NCBI RefSeq assembly: GCF_039710355.1
Contig: NZ_JBDKWZ010000005.1
Coordinates: forward strand, 124,001 to 188,000
DNA from: Rapidithrix thailandica
GTDB lineage: Bacteria; Bacteroidota; Bacteroidia; Cytophagales; Flammeovirgaceae
DNA length: 64,000 nt
Direction of reading: 5' to 3'
Under the pieces are notes generated by a model that made no database searches, was not told the DNA's origin, and worked only from the letters and a program-made list of their open reading frames with translations. Of the stretch, positions 1-7,675 are shown piece by piece (position 1 is the first letter of the stretch; each line of letters starts with the position of its first letter). Position numbers and translations under genes: made by a program.

Positions 1-768
1 GAAGAACTGTCAACACAGTACCAACCGGACTTATATTGGTTTGACGGTGATTGGGAACACAGTGCAGAAGAGTGGAAATCCAAAGAGCTTCGTCAGAAAT
101 TGTTGACTTGGCGGCCGAACGTAATTCTTAATTCTCGTTTGCAAGGTTATGGTGATTATGCTACTCCGGAACAAGGTGTACCGGTGACTGCTCCTAAGAA
201 CCCTTATTGGGAATTGTGTATGACAATGAACAACTCTTGGGGACATCAGGACAATGATTTGAATTACAAAACCCCTAGTCAAGTGATTCGTATTTTTATA
301 GATTGTATCACTATGGGAGGAAACTTGTTGTTAGACATTGGTCCTAAAGCTGATGGCACGATTCCTGAACAACAAGTTCATATTCTGAAAGAGCTTGGCC
401 GCTGGACTAATAAGCACAAAGAAGCAATTTACGAAACGATCGGTGGGATTCCCCACGGACATTTCTACGGACCTACCAATTTGTCAAAAGACAAAAAGAC
501 ATTATTCCTTTATCTGTTACACAAACCCAATGGTCCGATTGTGATCAAAGGTCTGAAGAATAAAGTGAACCGGATTCGTATTGTTGGCAATGGCACCAAA
601 CTAGGACATAAAGTGATTGGGAAACAGTACTGGAGTGAGGTGCCCGGTTTATTGTACATAGATGTGCCTGAGGAAGATCTGGATCCTACTGTTACCGTCA
701 TTGCGCTTCAACTGAAAGGAGAAGTTGATTTATACCGTGAAGATGGAAAAGTGATTGAGAGTAACTAA
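1..768 (+). CDS. Alpha-L-fucosidase (GH29), C-terminal part
   Basis: The reading frame is open from the first base of the window, so the N-terminus lies outside. It should hydrolyse terminal alpha-L-fucose from glycans, probably in the periplasm or outside the cell. The segment begins with a QPDLYWFDGDW stretch; in GH29 enzymes the Asp of this W-x-D-G region is the catalytic nucleophile. Downstream come the GH29-like NNSWGH and GGNLLLDIGPKADGTIP segments, then a beta-rich C-terminal domain from about residue 150 of the visible part. Family assignment is firm from these motifs; substrate (algal fucan, mucin or plant glycan) is not readable. A hairpin terminator follows about 65 bases after the stop. 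No SusC/SusD pair or other polysaccharide-utilisation gene is adjacent on the visible side. Confidence 0.9.
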   Translation, partial: EELSTQYQPDLYWFDGDWEHSAEEWKSKELRQKLLTWRPNVILNSRLQGYGDYATPEQGVPVTAPKNPYWELCMTMNNSWGHQDNDLNYKTPSQVIRIFIDCITMGGNLLLDIGPKADGTIPEQQVHILKELGRWTNKHKEAIYETIGGIPHGHFYGPTNLSKDKKTLFLYLLHKPNGPIVIKGLKNKVNRIRIVGNGTKLGHKVIGKQYWSEVPGLLYIDVPEEDLDPTVTVIALQLKGEVDLYREDGKVIESN

Positions 769-833
769 GAATAGTGCTACTTTTACGAAGGTAAAATTTA
801 CCTGTAAGGTATTGATAGATTTTTAATAGTAAT

Positions 834-862
834 AAGGCCTGGCTTCTCAGTCAGGCCTTTTG
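834..862 (+). terminator. Intrinsic terminator after the fucosidase gene
   Basis: Eight-base stem AAGGCCTG/CAGGCCTT with a ten-base loop followed by a short T run. It lies 65 bases downstream of the fucosidase stop and fits rho-independent termination. Confidence 0.65.
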
Positions 863-1032
863 TATGTGTTAACATTTATTAATCTTAAACTGATAAAATG
901 ACACAAGAAAATACAATTCCATAGGTTTAAAAGATAAATTTACTCGATTACCAACAAAATCGTATTAGGTGCTTTTTACTATTGTTTTTTGTGAAAATAC
1001 CTGATATCATCAATCCCTAGTCCTTGATAGTC

Positions 1033-2871
1033 ATGAAGAATCGATTATTTTGGTTAATGCTTTTATCTCTGGTGAGTACGCTAGGCTTTGGACAAAGCCC
1101 GGGAGGAGCAGGTACTAGCAACCTGCAGTTATGGCTTAAAGCCGGTAGTGGCATTACTTTATCAGGGACTGCTGTGAGTCAATGGGCGGATCAAAGTGGC
1201 AATGGGAACGATGTAGCACAAGGGACTGCCAGTTTACAACCGGTTTACCAATCAAGCTCCTTGAACGGAAATCCTTTGGTGTATTTTGACGGAAGTGACG
1301 ATCAATTAATCGATACGGATGGCATCTTTGGACTCAATTCCTATGGAAACCTGAATGTATTTGTGGTGGCAAAAGTAGATAACCTGCTGAACTCAAACCT
1401 GCTCTTGGAAGAGAGTTTAGGAATCAACGGAGAGGTGAAAATGTATGCGAGTTGGCTCAATATGGGCAACCTGGAATCCTATGCCAAAGTAAAAGCACAA
1501 GAATCCGATATTTCCTACGTAGGATTGGATGAAAATACATTTATTCATGAGTTTAGTTGGAAAAGCACCGTACTGGAGTTTCCAAACTTCAGTTTGTACA
1601 GAAGCCCGGCTCATGTGAGTTCCAAATTGGGGACCTTAATCTCTGATATTGATGGCCAAAACAGTACATTGGATATAGGCGGAAACGGGACACATTTTTT
1701 GGATGGAGGAATTGCCGAGCTCATTGTATACACAAAGGATATTGATAGCAATCAACAAAAAGATATCCGGACGTATCTGGCAATTAAATACGGAGTAGAG
1801 ATTGATCCGGCAAATCATCAATATTTCGACCATAGTAGTTATGCTAACGATGTTGCCGGAATTGGCAGGGATGTGTCCGGGCAAGCCTTAAATCAGGCTG
1901 AATCCCGGAGTATCAATGAGGGCAGTGTCGTAACCATTGGGAACCCTTCGGCTATGTTGACGGATGGTGAGTACCTTGTTTGGGGAAATAATGGAGAAAG
2001 TCTGGATGAAAATGCCAATTATTCCGATGTGCCTCTGGCGCAAGGAGTACAGGCCCGTTTAAACAAAATGTGGAGGGTACAAGAAACCGGAGATGTGGGT
2101 ACGGTGTCCGTATCTTTTGACTTAACTAATTTAAGTAGTTCGGGTAACTCTTCTGATTTAGTGTTATTGATTAACTCTTCCGAATCGTTTGGGACTTCCG
2201 TGGATCAGGTCGTTTCCAGTGGGGTTTGGGATGCGGGTTCCTCTACCATTACCTTTAATACGGTGGATTTCAATACGGGTGATTACTTTACCTTAGGCTC
2301 AGTCAATAAGTACCAAACGCCTTTGCCGGTTCACCTGAGAGAATTTATGGCCTTTCAAGAAGGTGAAGCGATTACCATTGAGTGGACTACCGAATCGGAA
2401 ACAAACACGGAAAGTTTTACAGTCGAAAAATCCTTGGACGGAATTCGTTGGCGGGAACTGGCTACGGTAGAGGCACAAGGGTACAGTAGGGAATCTCATC
2501 AGTATGAAGTAAAGGATACGGCTCCGGAGAAAAACTGGAATTATTACCGTTTGAGAGAAACCGACATGGATGGTGTCCCGATATATACAGCATCGATTTT
2601 TGTGTTCTTCCAACCGGAAGCTTTACAAGACTGGAAGGTATTCCCCAACCCGGCAAAATCGGCTTTTTCCATCTATTTCCCTCCAGGGAGTCAAGCTTGT
2701 TCTATTCAAGTAAGAGATTTGGCCGGGCAGCTATACCATACTCAACAGGTACAAAGAGCTGACTGGGAACAACTATTTACGATAGATGTAAACCAGTGGA
2801 AAAAAGGTTTTTATATTGTAGAATTGAATATTTCCCATCAAAAGATTTGTAAGAAATTAATTTTAGAATGA
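1033..2871 (+). CDS. T9SS-exported protein with LamG-like N-terminal domain
   Basis: Predicted secreted or cell-surface protein of 612 residues. It starts with a signal peptide (MKNRLFWLMLLSLVSTLGFG-Q). A concanavalin/LamG-like segment follows (LQLWLKAGSGI, then QWADQSGNGND and PLVYFDGSDDQL), typical of carbohydrate- or protein-binding domains. A middle region around IRTYLAIKYGVE and YLVWGNNGE resembles domains common in Bacteroidota T9SS cargo (DUF8202-like, from memory). The last ~80 residues carry a type A sorting domain (VFPNPAKSAFSIYF, then a KGFYIVEL motif and a Lys-rich end), which directs export by the type IX system and anchoring or release. The start is ATG at 1033; a TTG three codons upstream is in frame but would only add MIV. 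No catalytic motif is visible. The gene stands alone and ends at a strong terminator. Confidence 0.85.
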   Translation: MKNRLFWLMLLSLVSTLGFGQSPGGAGTSNLQLWLKAGSGITLSGTAVSQWADQSGNGNDVAQGTASLQPVYQSSSLNGNPLVYFDGSDDQLIDTDGIFGLNSYGNLNVFVVAKVDNLLNSNLLLEESLGINGEVKMYASWLNMGNLESYAKVKAQESDISYVGLDENTFIHEFSWKSTVLEFPNFSLYRSPAHVSSKLGTLISDIDGQNSTLDIGGNGTHFLDGGIAELIVYTKDIDSNQQKDIRTYLAIKYGVEIDPANHQYFDHSSYANDVAGIGRDVSGQALNQAESRSINEGSVVTIGNPSAMLTDGEYLVWGNNGESLDENANYSDVPLAQGVQARLNKMWRVQETGDVGTVSVSFDLTNLSSSGNSSDLVLLINSSESFGTSVDQVVSSGVWDAGSSTITFNTVDFNTGDYFTLGSVNKYQTPLPVHLREFMAFQEGEAITIEWTTESETNTESFTVEKSLDGIRWRELATVEAQGYSRESHQYEVKDTAPEKNWNYYRLRETDMDGVPIYTASIFVFFQPEALQDWKVFPNPAKSAFSIYFPPGSQACSIQVRDLAGQLYHTQQVQRADWEQLFTIDVNQWKKGFYIVELNISHQKICKKLILE

Positions 2872-2902
2872 AAATGAAAGCAGGTGGGTGATTCCATGGA
2901 TA

Positions 2903-2946
2903 AAAAAACACCGGAGAAAAGGGACATTTTCTCCGGTGTTTTTTTA
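2903..2946 (+). terminator. Strong intrinsic terminator
   Basis: Long stem ACACCGGAGAAAA/TTTTCTCCGGTGT with a six-base loop, flanked by A and T runs; about 30 bases after the T9SS protein stop. Confidence 0.85.
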
Positions 2947-3107
2947 TCTTTCGCCTCTGTTACGTTGCTGTCTGGGCAAAGTAATGTTCATATGTAAAAT
3001 ACAAAATGGAAAAGCCGGGTGGAGTACAAAGCAATTTTTACAATAACTCTTACGAAAAGCTTTTCTCTATTATTTCTTATAAAGTATTCACCAAAAATTA
3101 ACTGAAA

Positions 3108-3479
3108 ATGGCCACTAAGGACGAGAAAGAAATGGGATTGGTCGAAAAAATCCAATCTTCTTTGGAAAACCTGATTACCCTGGAAATCGTTACCGCAGTA
3201 GGAAAAACCAAATTTAAATCAACTCCTCCTAAAGCCGGAGAAGCCCACCTGCCGGACTTAGATCATGACCGGGACCCCAAAGTGATCATGACTAAAATTG
3301 ATTTGCTTCAAGGAGATATCAAAACGGTATATGACGAAGAGTTTGTTACGGGAGATTATCAGGAACTGAAAGATTTTCATCAAAGTCGAGAGCGGGAAGG
3401 GTATGAAATCATCAGTAAAAATATTTCTACCATCAAAGAGTTACTTCGCTTGATCCGCAACGAAGCGAAACAAGAATAA
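3108..3479 (+). CDS. Uncharacterised protein, first gene of a three-gene cassette
   Basis: A 123-residue, soluble, charged and probably helical protein without signal peptide or membrane segment. I do not recognise the family. Its N-terminal region (KIQSSLENLITLEIVTAVGK) can be aligned without gaps to the start of the next protein (QINSIYKDLTNLEVNTIVKK): both keep an I-x-S-x4-L-x2-LE-[IV]-x-T-x-V-x-K pattern. The stop is followed after three bases by the ATG of the next gene, so the two are almost certainly co-transcribed and possibly translationally coupled. The C-terminal half (residues ~65-123) is a likely long helix rich in Glu, Lys and Ile. Function is unknown; the shared module suggests a physical partnership with the neighbouring proteins. 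Confidence 0.75.
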   Translation: MATKDEKEMGLVEKIQSSLENLITLEIVTAVGKTKFKSTPPKAGEAHLPDLDHDRDPKVIMTKIDLLQGDIKTVYDEEFVTGDYQELKDFHQSREREGYEIISKNISTIKELLRLIRNEAKQE

Positions 3480-3482
3480 ACC

Positions 3483-4163
3483 ATGGGGCAGAGTAGTATC
3501 GGAAACCAGATCAACAGTATTTATAAGGACCTGACCAATCTGGAAGTCAATACCATAGTAAAGAAAAATATTACCGGCCGGAAAATGCCTGAGGCCCGGA
3601 TTGCTTTGATGGACATTGCCAATAAGTATATCTCAAAGTTTCTTGAATTGGATATTGAGCTTGATTTAAACGGAAGCAAACCGGGTTCTTTTAAGTCTTT
3701 TGAAGTGATCCGTCAGAAGGCCCGGCATATCAATTTGCACCCGGGAGAATATGAAAAAGACCCCGAGGTGGATGAAGGAGAATTGATCATATTCCAACGG
3801 GTACAATTGATTTCGGACCAAATCCTGGGAGCAATGGATGCCGCCAAAAGTCGTGGCATCGAAGGTTGGGACAATGATTTTGAAAGGAGTGATTTGGTGG
3901 GGGGCTATGTCCCATTTGATCTGGAAGCACAGGAATTAGTCCTTATCCGGAAAGCTTGGGAATTGGGAGTGGAGGAAATTGTGATGCAAACACTCATCCA
4001 ACTGGATGGGGATGTGATTACCCGGATTAAACCGGAAATTGCCCAAAGTGGAAAAAGTGCCTTGCACAAGGTGCATAATGAAAGTATTACTGTGTCAGTA
4101 AATTTCTGGAAAGAGCTGGTGGGAATCGTGCGGAATTTTGTCACGGGATTTGTGAAAAAATAA
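3483..4163 (+). CDS. Uncharacterised protein, two-module middle gene of the cassette
   Basis: A 226-residue soluble protein without recognisable family, signal peptide or transmembrane helix. Residues ~5-40 resemble the N-terminus of the preceding protein. Residues ~170-222 align without gaps to residues ~48-100 of the following membrane protein: TLIQLDGDVITRI against THIQLDADVMTFV, with conserved I, L, H, I, V, F and L positions further on. The protein therefore looks like a fusion of the modules carried separately by its two neighbours. Residues between are acidic (PEVDEGEL and neighbouring Asp/Glu). The gene starts three bases after the upstream stop; the downstream gene follows about 75 bases later. 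I infer a complex of the three products, with the third anchoring it at the membrane, but function cannot be named. Confidence 0.75.
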   Translation: MGQSSIGNQINSIYKDLTNLEVNTIVKKNITGRKMPEARIALMDIANKYISKFLELDIELDLNGSKPGSFKSFEVIRQKARHINLHPGEYEKDPEVDEGELIIFQRVQLISDQILGAMDAAKSRGIEGWDNDFERSDLVGGYVPFDLEAQELVLIRKAWELGVEEIVMQTLIQLDGDVITRIKPEIAQSGKSALHKVHNESITVSVNFWKELVGIVRNFVTGFVKK

Positions 4164-4239
4164 GGTTGGAACATTTGGTGAAAATCGCCTGGGAAGCAAC
4201 CGCCAGATCACCAGGTATTTTTCGTTGATATTCTCTTCT

Positions 4240-4707
4240 ATGGATAAACTGAACAAATGGGCGCTGTTGAAAGCTTTGCTTTGGGAAGGGGAAGCCGTGA
4301 TTGCTACGGCCAGTCCCCAAGAAAATCCCAGCGAAGAGCAGGAGTTACTCTTGAAAACACATATTCAACTAGATGCAGACGTGATGACTTTTGTGGCCCG
4401 GAAGATAAGCCATGTACAAGATGAAGGACTCATAGAATTGCATTTTGGAAAAATCAGTGCTTTTGTAGCTTTTTTAACCCGTCTCAAATTATCCTTTGGC
4501 AGTTTGGTAGGCCTTTTTACCGGGCTCATTACCATCTTGCCCATCGTACATTGGCTGTATGAGGGGTATACAATGGGCTTCCAATGGGCCAATTACGAAA
4601 ACAGCTTACCTGTAGTATCGCTCATTTTACTGTACTTTTCACCTCGCCTTTTCCGCTGGTTTATGAGGCAGACCGTTCAACTGCTTTGGAGGCTATTATC
4701 CCGGTAG
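4240..4707 (+). CDS. Uncharacterised membrane protein, third gene of the cassette
   Basis: A 155-residue protein. The N-terminal ~45 residues are soluble. Residues ~48-100 repeat the IQLDxDVxT module found at the C-terminus of the preceding protein. Two hydrophobic segments follow (around FGSLVGLFTGLITILPIVHW and LPVVSLILLYFSPRLF), separated by an aromatic loop, and the protein ends in a basic amphipathic stretch. The chosen ATG is at 4240; a TTG at 4225 in the same frame would add five residues. It is probably an inner-membrane protein presenting its module to the cytoplasm. No known family was recognised. About 75 bases separate it from the middle gene, so it may share the transcript. Confidence 0.7.
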   Translation: MDKLNKWALLKALLWEGEAVIATASPQENPSEEQELLLKTHIQLDADVMTFVARKISHVQDEGLIELHFGKISAFVAFLTRLKLSFGSLVGLFTGLITILPIVHWLYEGYTMGFQWANYENSLPVVSLILLYFSPRLFRWFMRQTVQLLWRLLSR

Positions 4708-4932
4708 TCGTTTTCTTTAGTCGGGAATCTACTGTATTTTTACCTGTACAAAAGAGCGGCATAAATACCTTGATGATTCTGTTTGGGAGTTTTGTTACTG
4801 AGCATTAGTTACTTACTTCTTTAGAAAAGGAAAAATGAGTGGCAAGGAGTTGATTTGTCTCCATTTTGATTACCAATAGGTGGAGTAGTGCCCCTTTTAT
4901 TTTGAGTAAAACAACACTTAACCGTTAATTTT

Positions 4933-7155
4933 ATGCTTAAGAAATTTTTTGCTGCCATAGTTGCAGCGTTTATGCTGATGCCTGCACTGTTGTTGGCCAG
5001 CACCCCTCCGGATGAAGGCATGTGGTTGCCGATGTTCATTGAGCGTCTGAATTACAAAGACATGAAAAAGCAGGGCCTGAAATTGAGCCCGGAAGAAATC
5101 TATAGTGTCAACAATTCCAGCTTGAAGGATGCCATTGTAATGTTGGGAGGGGGATTTTGTACGGCAGAGGTGGTTTCTAACCAAGGTTTGCTTTTAACTA
5201 ACCATCACTGTGCTTATGATGCAATCCAAGATCATAGCTCCGTAGAGCATGATTATCTGAAAAATGGCTTTTGGGCGATGAACAAAGACCAGGAGTTGCC
5301 GAATGAAGGCTTAACAGCCTCCTTTTTGGTGCGGATGGAAGATGTGAGCCAAAAAGTATTGGCTAAGGTTTCTGACGATATGAGTGAAGAAGAGAGAAAA
5401 GCCAAAGTTGAAGAAATTTCTAAGCAAATCGAAAAAGAAGCACAAGAAAGTGAGCGCTATGAGGCTTCTGTCAAAGGTTTTTTTGATGGCAATGAGTATT
5501 ACCTGTTTGTCTATGAAACATTTAACGATGTGCGTTTGGTAGGAGCTCCGCCAGAGTCAATCGGGAAATACGGTGGTGATACGGATAACTGGATGTGGCC
5601 TCGCCACACCGGAGATTTTGCCATGTTCCGGATTTATACGGATAAAGATGGAAAGCCTGCCGAATATTCCAAAGACAATGTTCCTTATGCTCCTAAAAAA
5701 TATTTACCGGTTTCTTTAGAAGGGTATAACCGTGGCGACTATGCTATGGTAATGGGCTTTCCAGGTTCAACAGACCGCTATTTGACCTCTTACGGAGTGG
5801 ATTTGGCCATCAATGAAACCAACCCTTCCAGAGTAAAGATCAGAGGAGAACGCCTCCGGATCATGAAAGAAAGAATGGATAGCGATCCGGCTGTTCGCAT
5901 TCAGTATGCTTCCAAATATGCTTCTTTAAGTAACTACTGGAAGTACTTCATCGGACAAACTCGCGGGCTAAAGCGCCTGGACGTATTGGAGAAAAAGAAA
6001 CAATTGGAAAAAGAGTTTGCTGCTTGGGTAAATGCCGATGCAAAAAGAAAAGAAAAGTATGGTGAGGCACTGGCCAATATCCAAAAAGGATACGAAGAAT
6101 TAGCTTCTTTGAACAAGTTGAATGTTTATTATAACTCAGCCATCTTTGGCGGTTCTGAAGTATTCAAATTAATGTCTTCCTTTTTAGAGTTGAGTTTTAA
6201 AGAAGTGAAAACCGAGGAAGACGAAAAAGAATTGCAGGAATTGGTAGAGAAACTGAAAAAGGATATTGTAAAGCACTTTGAAGAATACGATCCCGAAACC
6301 GATAAAAGGGTGCTGGCCGCAATGTTAGAGTTGTTTGCCAACGAAATTGACCCTGCCAAACACCCTCAGGTATATACTCAAATTCAAAATGATTACAAAG
6401 GGGACTACAGTGCTTTTGTAGAGGATATTTTTGCTTCGAGTATGTTTGCTTCCGAAGACAAACTGAACGAGTATATGCAAAGCCTGGATCCGGAAATGAT
6501 TAAGTCGGATATAGGTATGCGTACCTTCTTCTCTTTCTTACAGTCCTACTTTGGTATGGTGCCGGTGTTGAAGCAAGTGGAAGAAAATGTCAACAAAGGC
6601 GATCGTTTGTTTGTAGCCGGTTTACGGGAAATGAATCCGGGTAAAAACTACTATCCGAACGCAAACTCTACCTTGCGGGTAACTTACGGACAGGTATTGG
6701 ATTACTTCCCAGGCGATGCGATGTTCTATGCATACTATACCACTGCAGAGGGAATCTTGGAAAAAGAAGATGCTTCCAACCACGAGTTCATCGTACCTGA
6801 AAAATTAAAATCGCTGATTCAAAACAAAGACTACGGGCGTTATGCTCAAGATGGCATTTTGCCTGTAGCGTTTATTACCAACCTGGATATTACAGGGGGG
6901 AACTCCGGAAGCCCGGTGATCAATGCCGAAGGGGAGTTGATCGGGATCGCCTTTGATGGTAACTGGGAAGCAATGAGTGGGGATATTGCTTTTGAGCCGG
7001 AGTTGCAGCGTTGTATCGCGGTGGACATCCGGTATGTACTATTTGTGATTGATAAATTTGCAGGAGCCAAGCATTTGGTAGACGAAATGACCTTGGTAGA
7101 TAGCAAACGCAAAAAGCTCAAAGAATACGAAGAGGTAATTTCTGAAAAATACTAA
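4933..7155 (+). CDS. S46 family serine peptidase, DPP7-like dipeptidyl peptidase
   Basis: Exported 740-residue enzyme that removes dipeptides from the N-terminus of oligopeptides, a periplasmic or outer-membrane step in peptide feeding. The signal peptide is MLKKFFAAIVAAFMLMPALLLA. The chymotrypsin-fold catalytic residues are visible: His in LLLTNHHCAYD (residues ~86-96), Asp in GGDTDNWMWPRHTGDF (~214-229, probably D228) and Ser658 in TGGNSGSPV. Position Ser+18 is Gly676 (FDGNWEAMSGD). In characterised S46 enzymes Gly here marks DPP7, which prefers hydrophobic P1, whereas Arg marks the Asp/Glu-specific DPP11. Length fits the family (~700-720). The helical insertion domain lies between residues ~300 and 560. 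The gene is monocistronic and ends in a strong terminator. Confidence 0.93.
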   Translation: MLKKFFAAIVAAFMLMPALLLASTPPDEGMWLPMFIERLNYKDMKKQGLKLSPEEIYSVNNSSLKDAIVMLGGGFCTAEVVSNQGLLLTNHHCAYDAIQDHSSVEHDYLKNGFWAMNKDQELPNEGLTASFLVRMEDVSQKVLAKVSDDMSEEERKAKVEEISKQIEKEAQESERYEASVKGFFDGNEYYLFVYETFNDVRLVGAPPESIGKYGGDTDNWMWPRHTGDFAMFRIYTDKDGKPAEYSKDNVPYAPKKYLPVSLEGYNRGDYAMVMGFPGSTDRYLTSYGVDLAINETNPSRVKIRGERLRIMKERMDSDPAVRIQYASKYASLSNYWKYFIGQTRGLKRLDVLEKKKQLEKEFAAWVNADAKRKEKYGEALANIQKGYEELASLNKLNVYYNSAIFGGSEVFKLMSSFLELSFKEVKTEEDEKELQELVEKLKKDIVKHFEEYDPETDKRVLAAMLELFANEIDPAKHPQVYTQIQNDYKGDYSAFVEDIFASSMFASEDKLNEYMQSLDPEMIKSDIGMRTFFSFLQSYFGMVPVLKQVEENVNKGDRLFVAGLREMNPGKNYYPNANSTLRVTYGQVLDYFPGDAMFYAYYTTAEGILEKEDASNHEFIVPEKLKSLIQNKDYGRYAQDGILPVAFITNLDITGGNSGSPVINAEGELIGIAFDGNWEAMSGDIAFEPELQRCIAVDIRYVLFVIDKFAGAKHLVDEMTLVDSKRKKLKEYEEVISEKY

Positions 7156-7205
7156 TACGTAGAGTTTTCTAAAATCCGGAATGAATTTGACTCTAACGGA
7201 TTGGA

Positions 7206-7248
7206 CAAGCCTCCTGACCATCAAATGTGGCCAGGAGGCTTGTTTTTT
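7206..7248 (+). terminator. Intrinsic terminator of the S46 peptidase gene
   Basis: Eleven-base stem CAAGCCTCCTG/CAGGAGGCTTG with a T6 run. It lies directly beside the opposing terminator of the small minus-strand gene. Confidence 0.85.
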
Positions 7249-7254
7249 ATGGTA

Positions 7255-7293
7255 ATAAAAAACGCCTTCCTTTGAGTGATTTGGGAAGGCGTT
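7255..7293 (-). terminator. Intrinsic terminator of the 30-residue minus-strand gene
   Basis: Read on the minus strand: AACGCCTTCC, a 13-base loop, GGAAGGCGTT, then a T run. It sits 30 bases after the stop of the micro-gene and has no other minus-strand gene to serve, which supports that gene being expressed. Confidence 0.75.
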
Positions 7294-7322
7294 ACCAATG
7301 TCTTTATTATGAATGGCTCTTG

Positions 7323-7415
7323 TTATCGTTGGTTTTCGTATTTAGCAAGGTAAGAACCTACTAAGAGAGCACCAACTAATAAAGAACCGAAGAAGACTAA
7401 AGCAAGGGTTTCCAT
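7323..7415 (-). CDS. Small single-span membrane protein (30 residues)
   Basis: An ATG-to-TAA frame of 30 codons read on the minus strand. The product begins METLALVFFGSLLVG, continues as one hydrophobic glycine-containing helix and ends in a charged tail (YLAKYENQR). This is the pattern of small membrane proteins that sit beside larger complexes. A dedicated terminator follows 30 bases after the stop, and a 260-base AT-rich region upstream can hold the promoter. I do not recognise a family; a small accessory subunit of an oxidase or transporter is possible but nothing nearby points to one. Confidence rests on the composition (Leu/Val/Gly helix then Lys/Glu/Asn/Gln/Arg tail) together with the terminator. 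Confidence 0.6.
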   Translation of the reverse strand: METLALVFFGSLLVGALLVGSYLAKYENQR

Positions 7416-7675
7416 TCAAAAATTATTTAAAATAAAAGAATTGAACTATCAATTTATTACAAGCGAAATAAATACAGAAATGCCTAATTTCAAAAACTAA
7501 TTTGTTGGGTAAAGCCGATTTCTGTATTTTCTTTTTCTTATTAAGTATCTTATCAAGAATGCTTCCACAATTTACATCTCCGGGCATTTAATCCTTCTGT
7601 TCTCTCATGAATTTTGCCCTTTCCTTGCTATCTTTTCTTAGAAAATTTAAAGATCACTAAAAACACTTTATCAAA

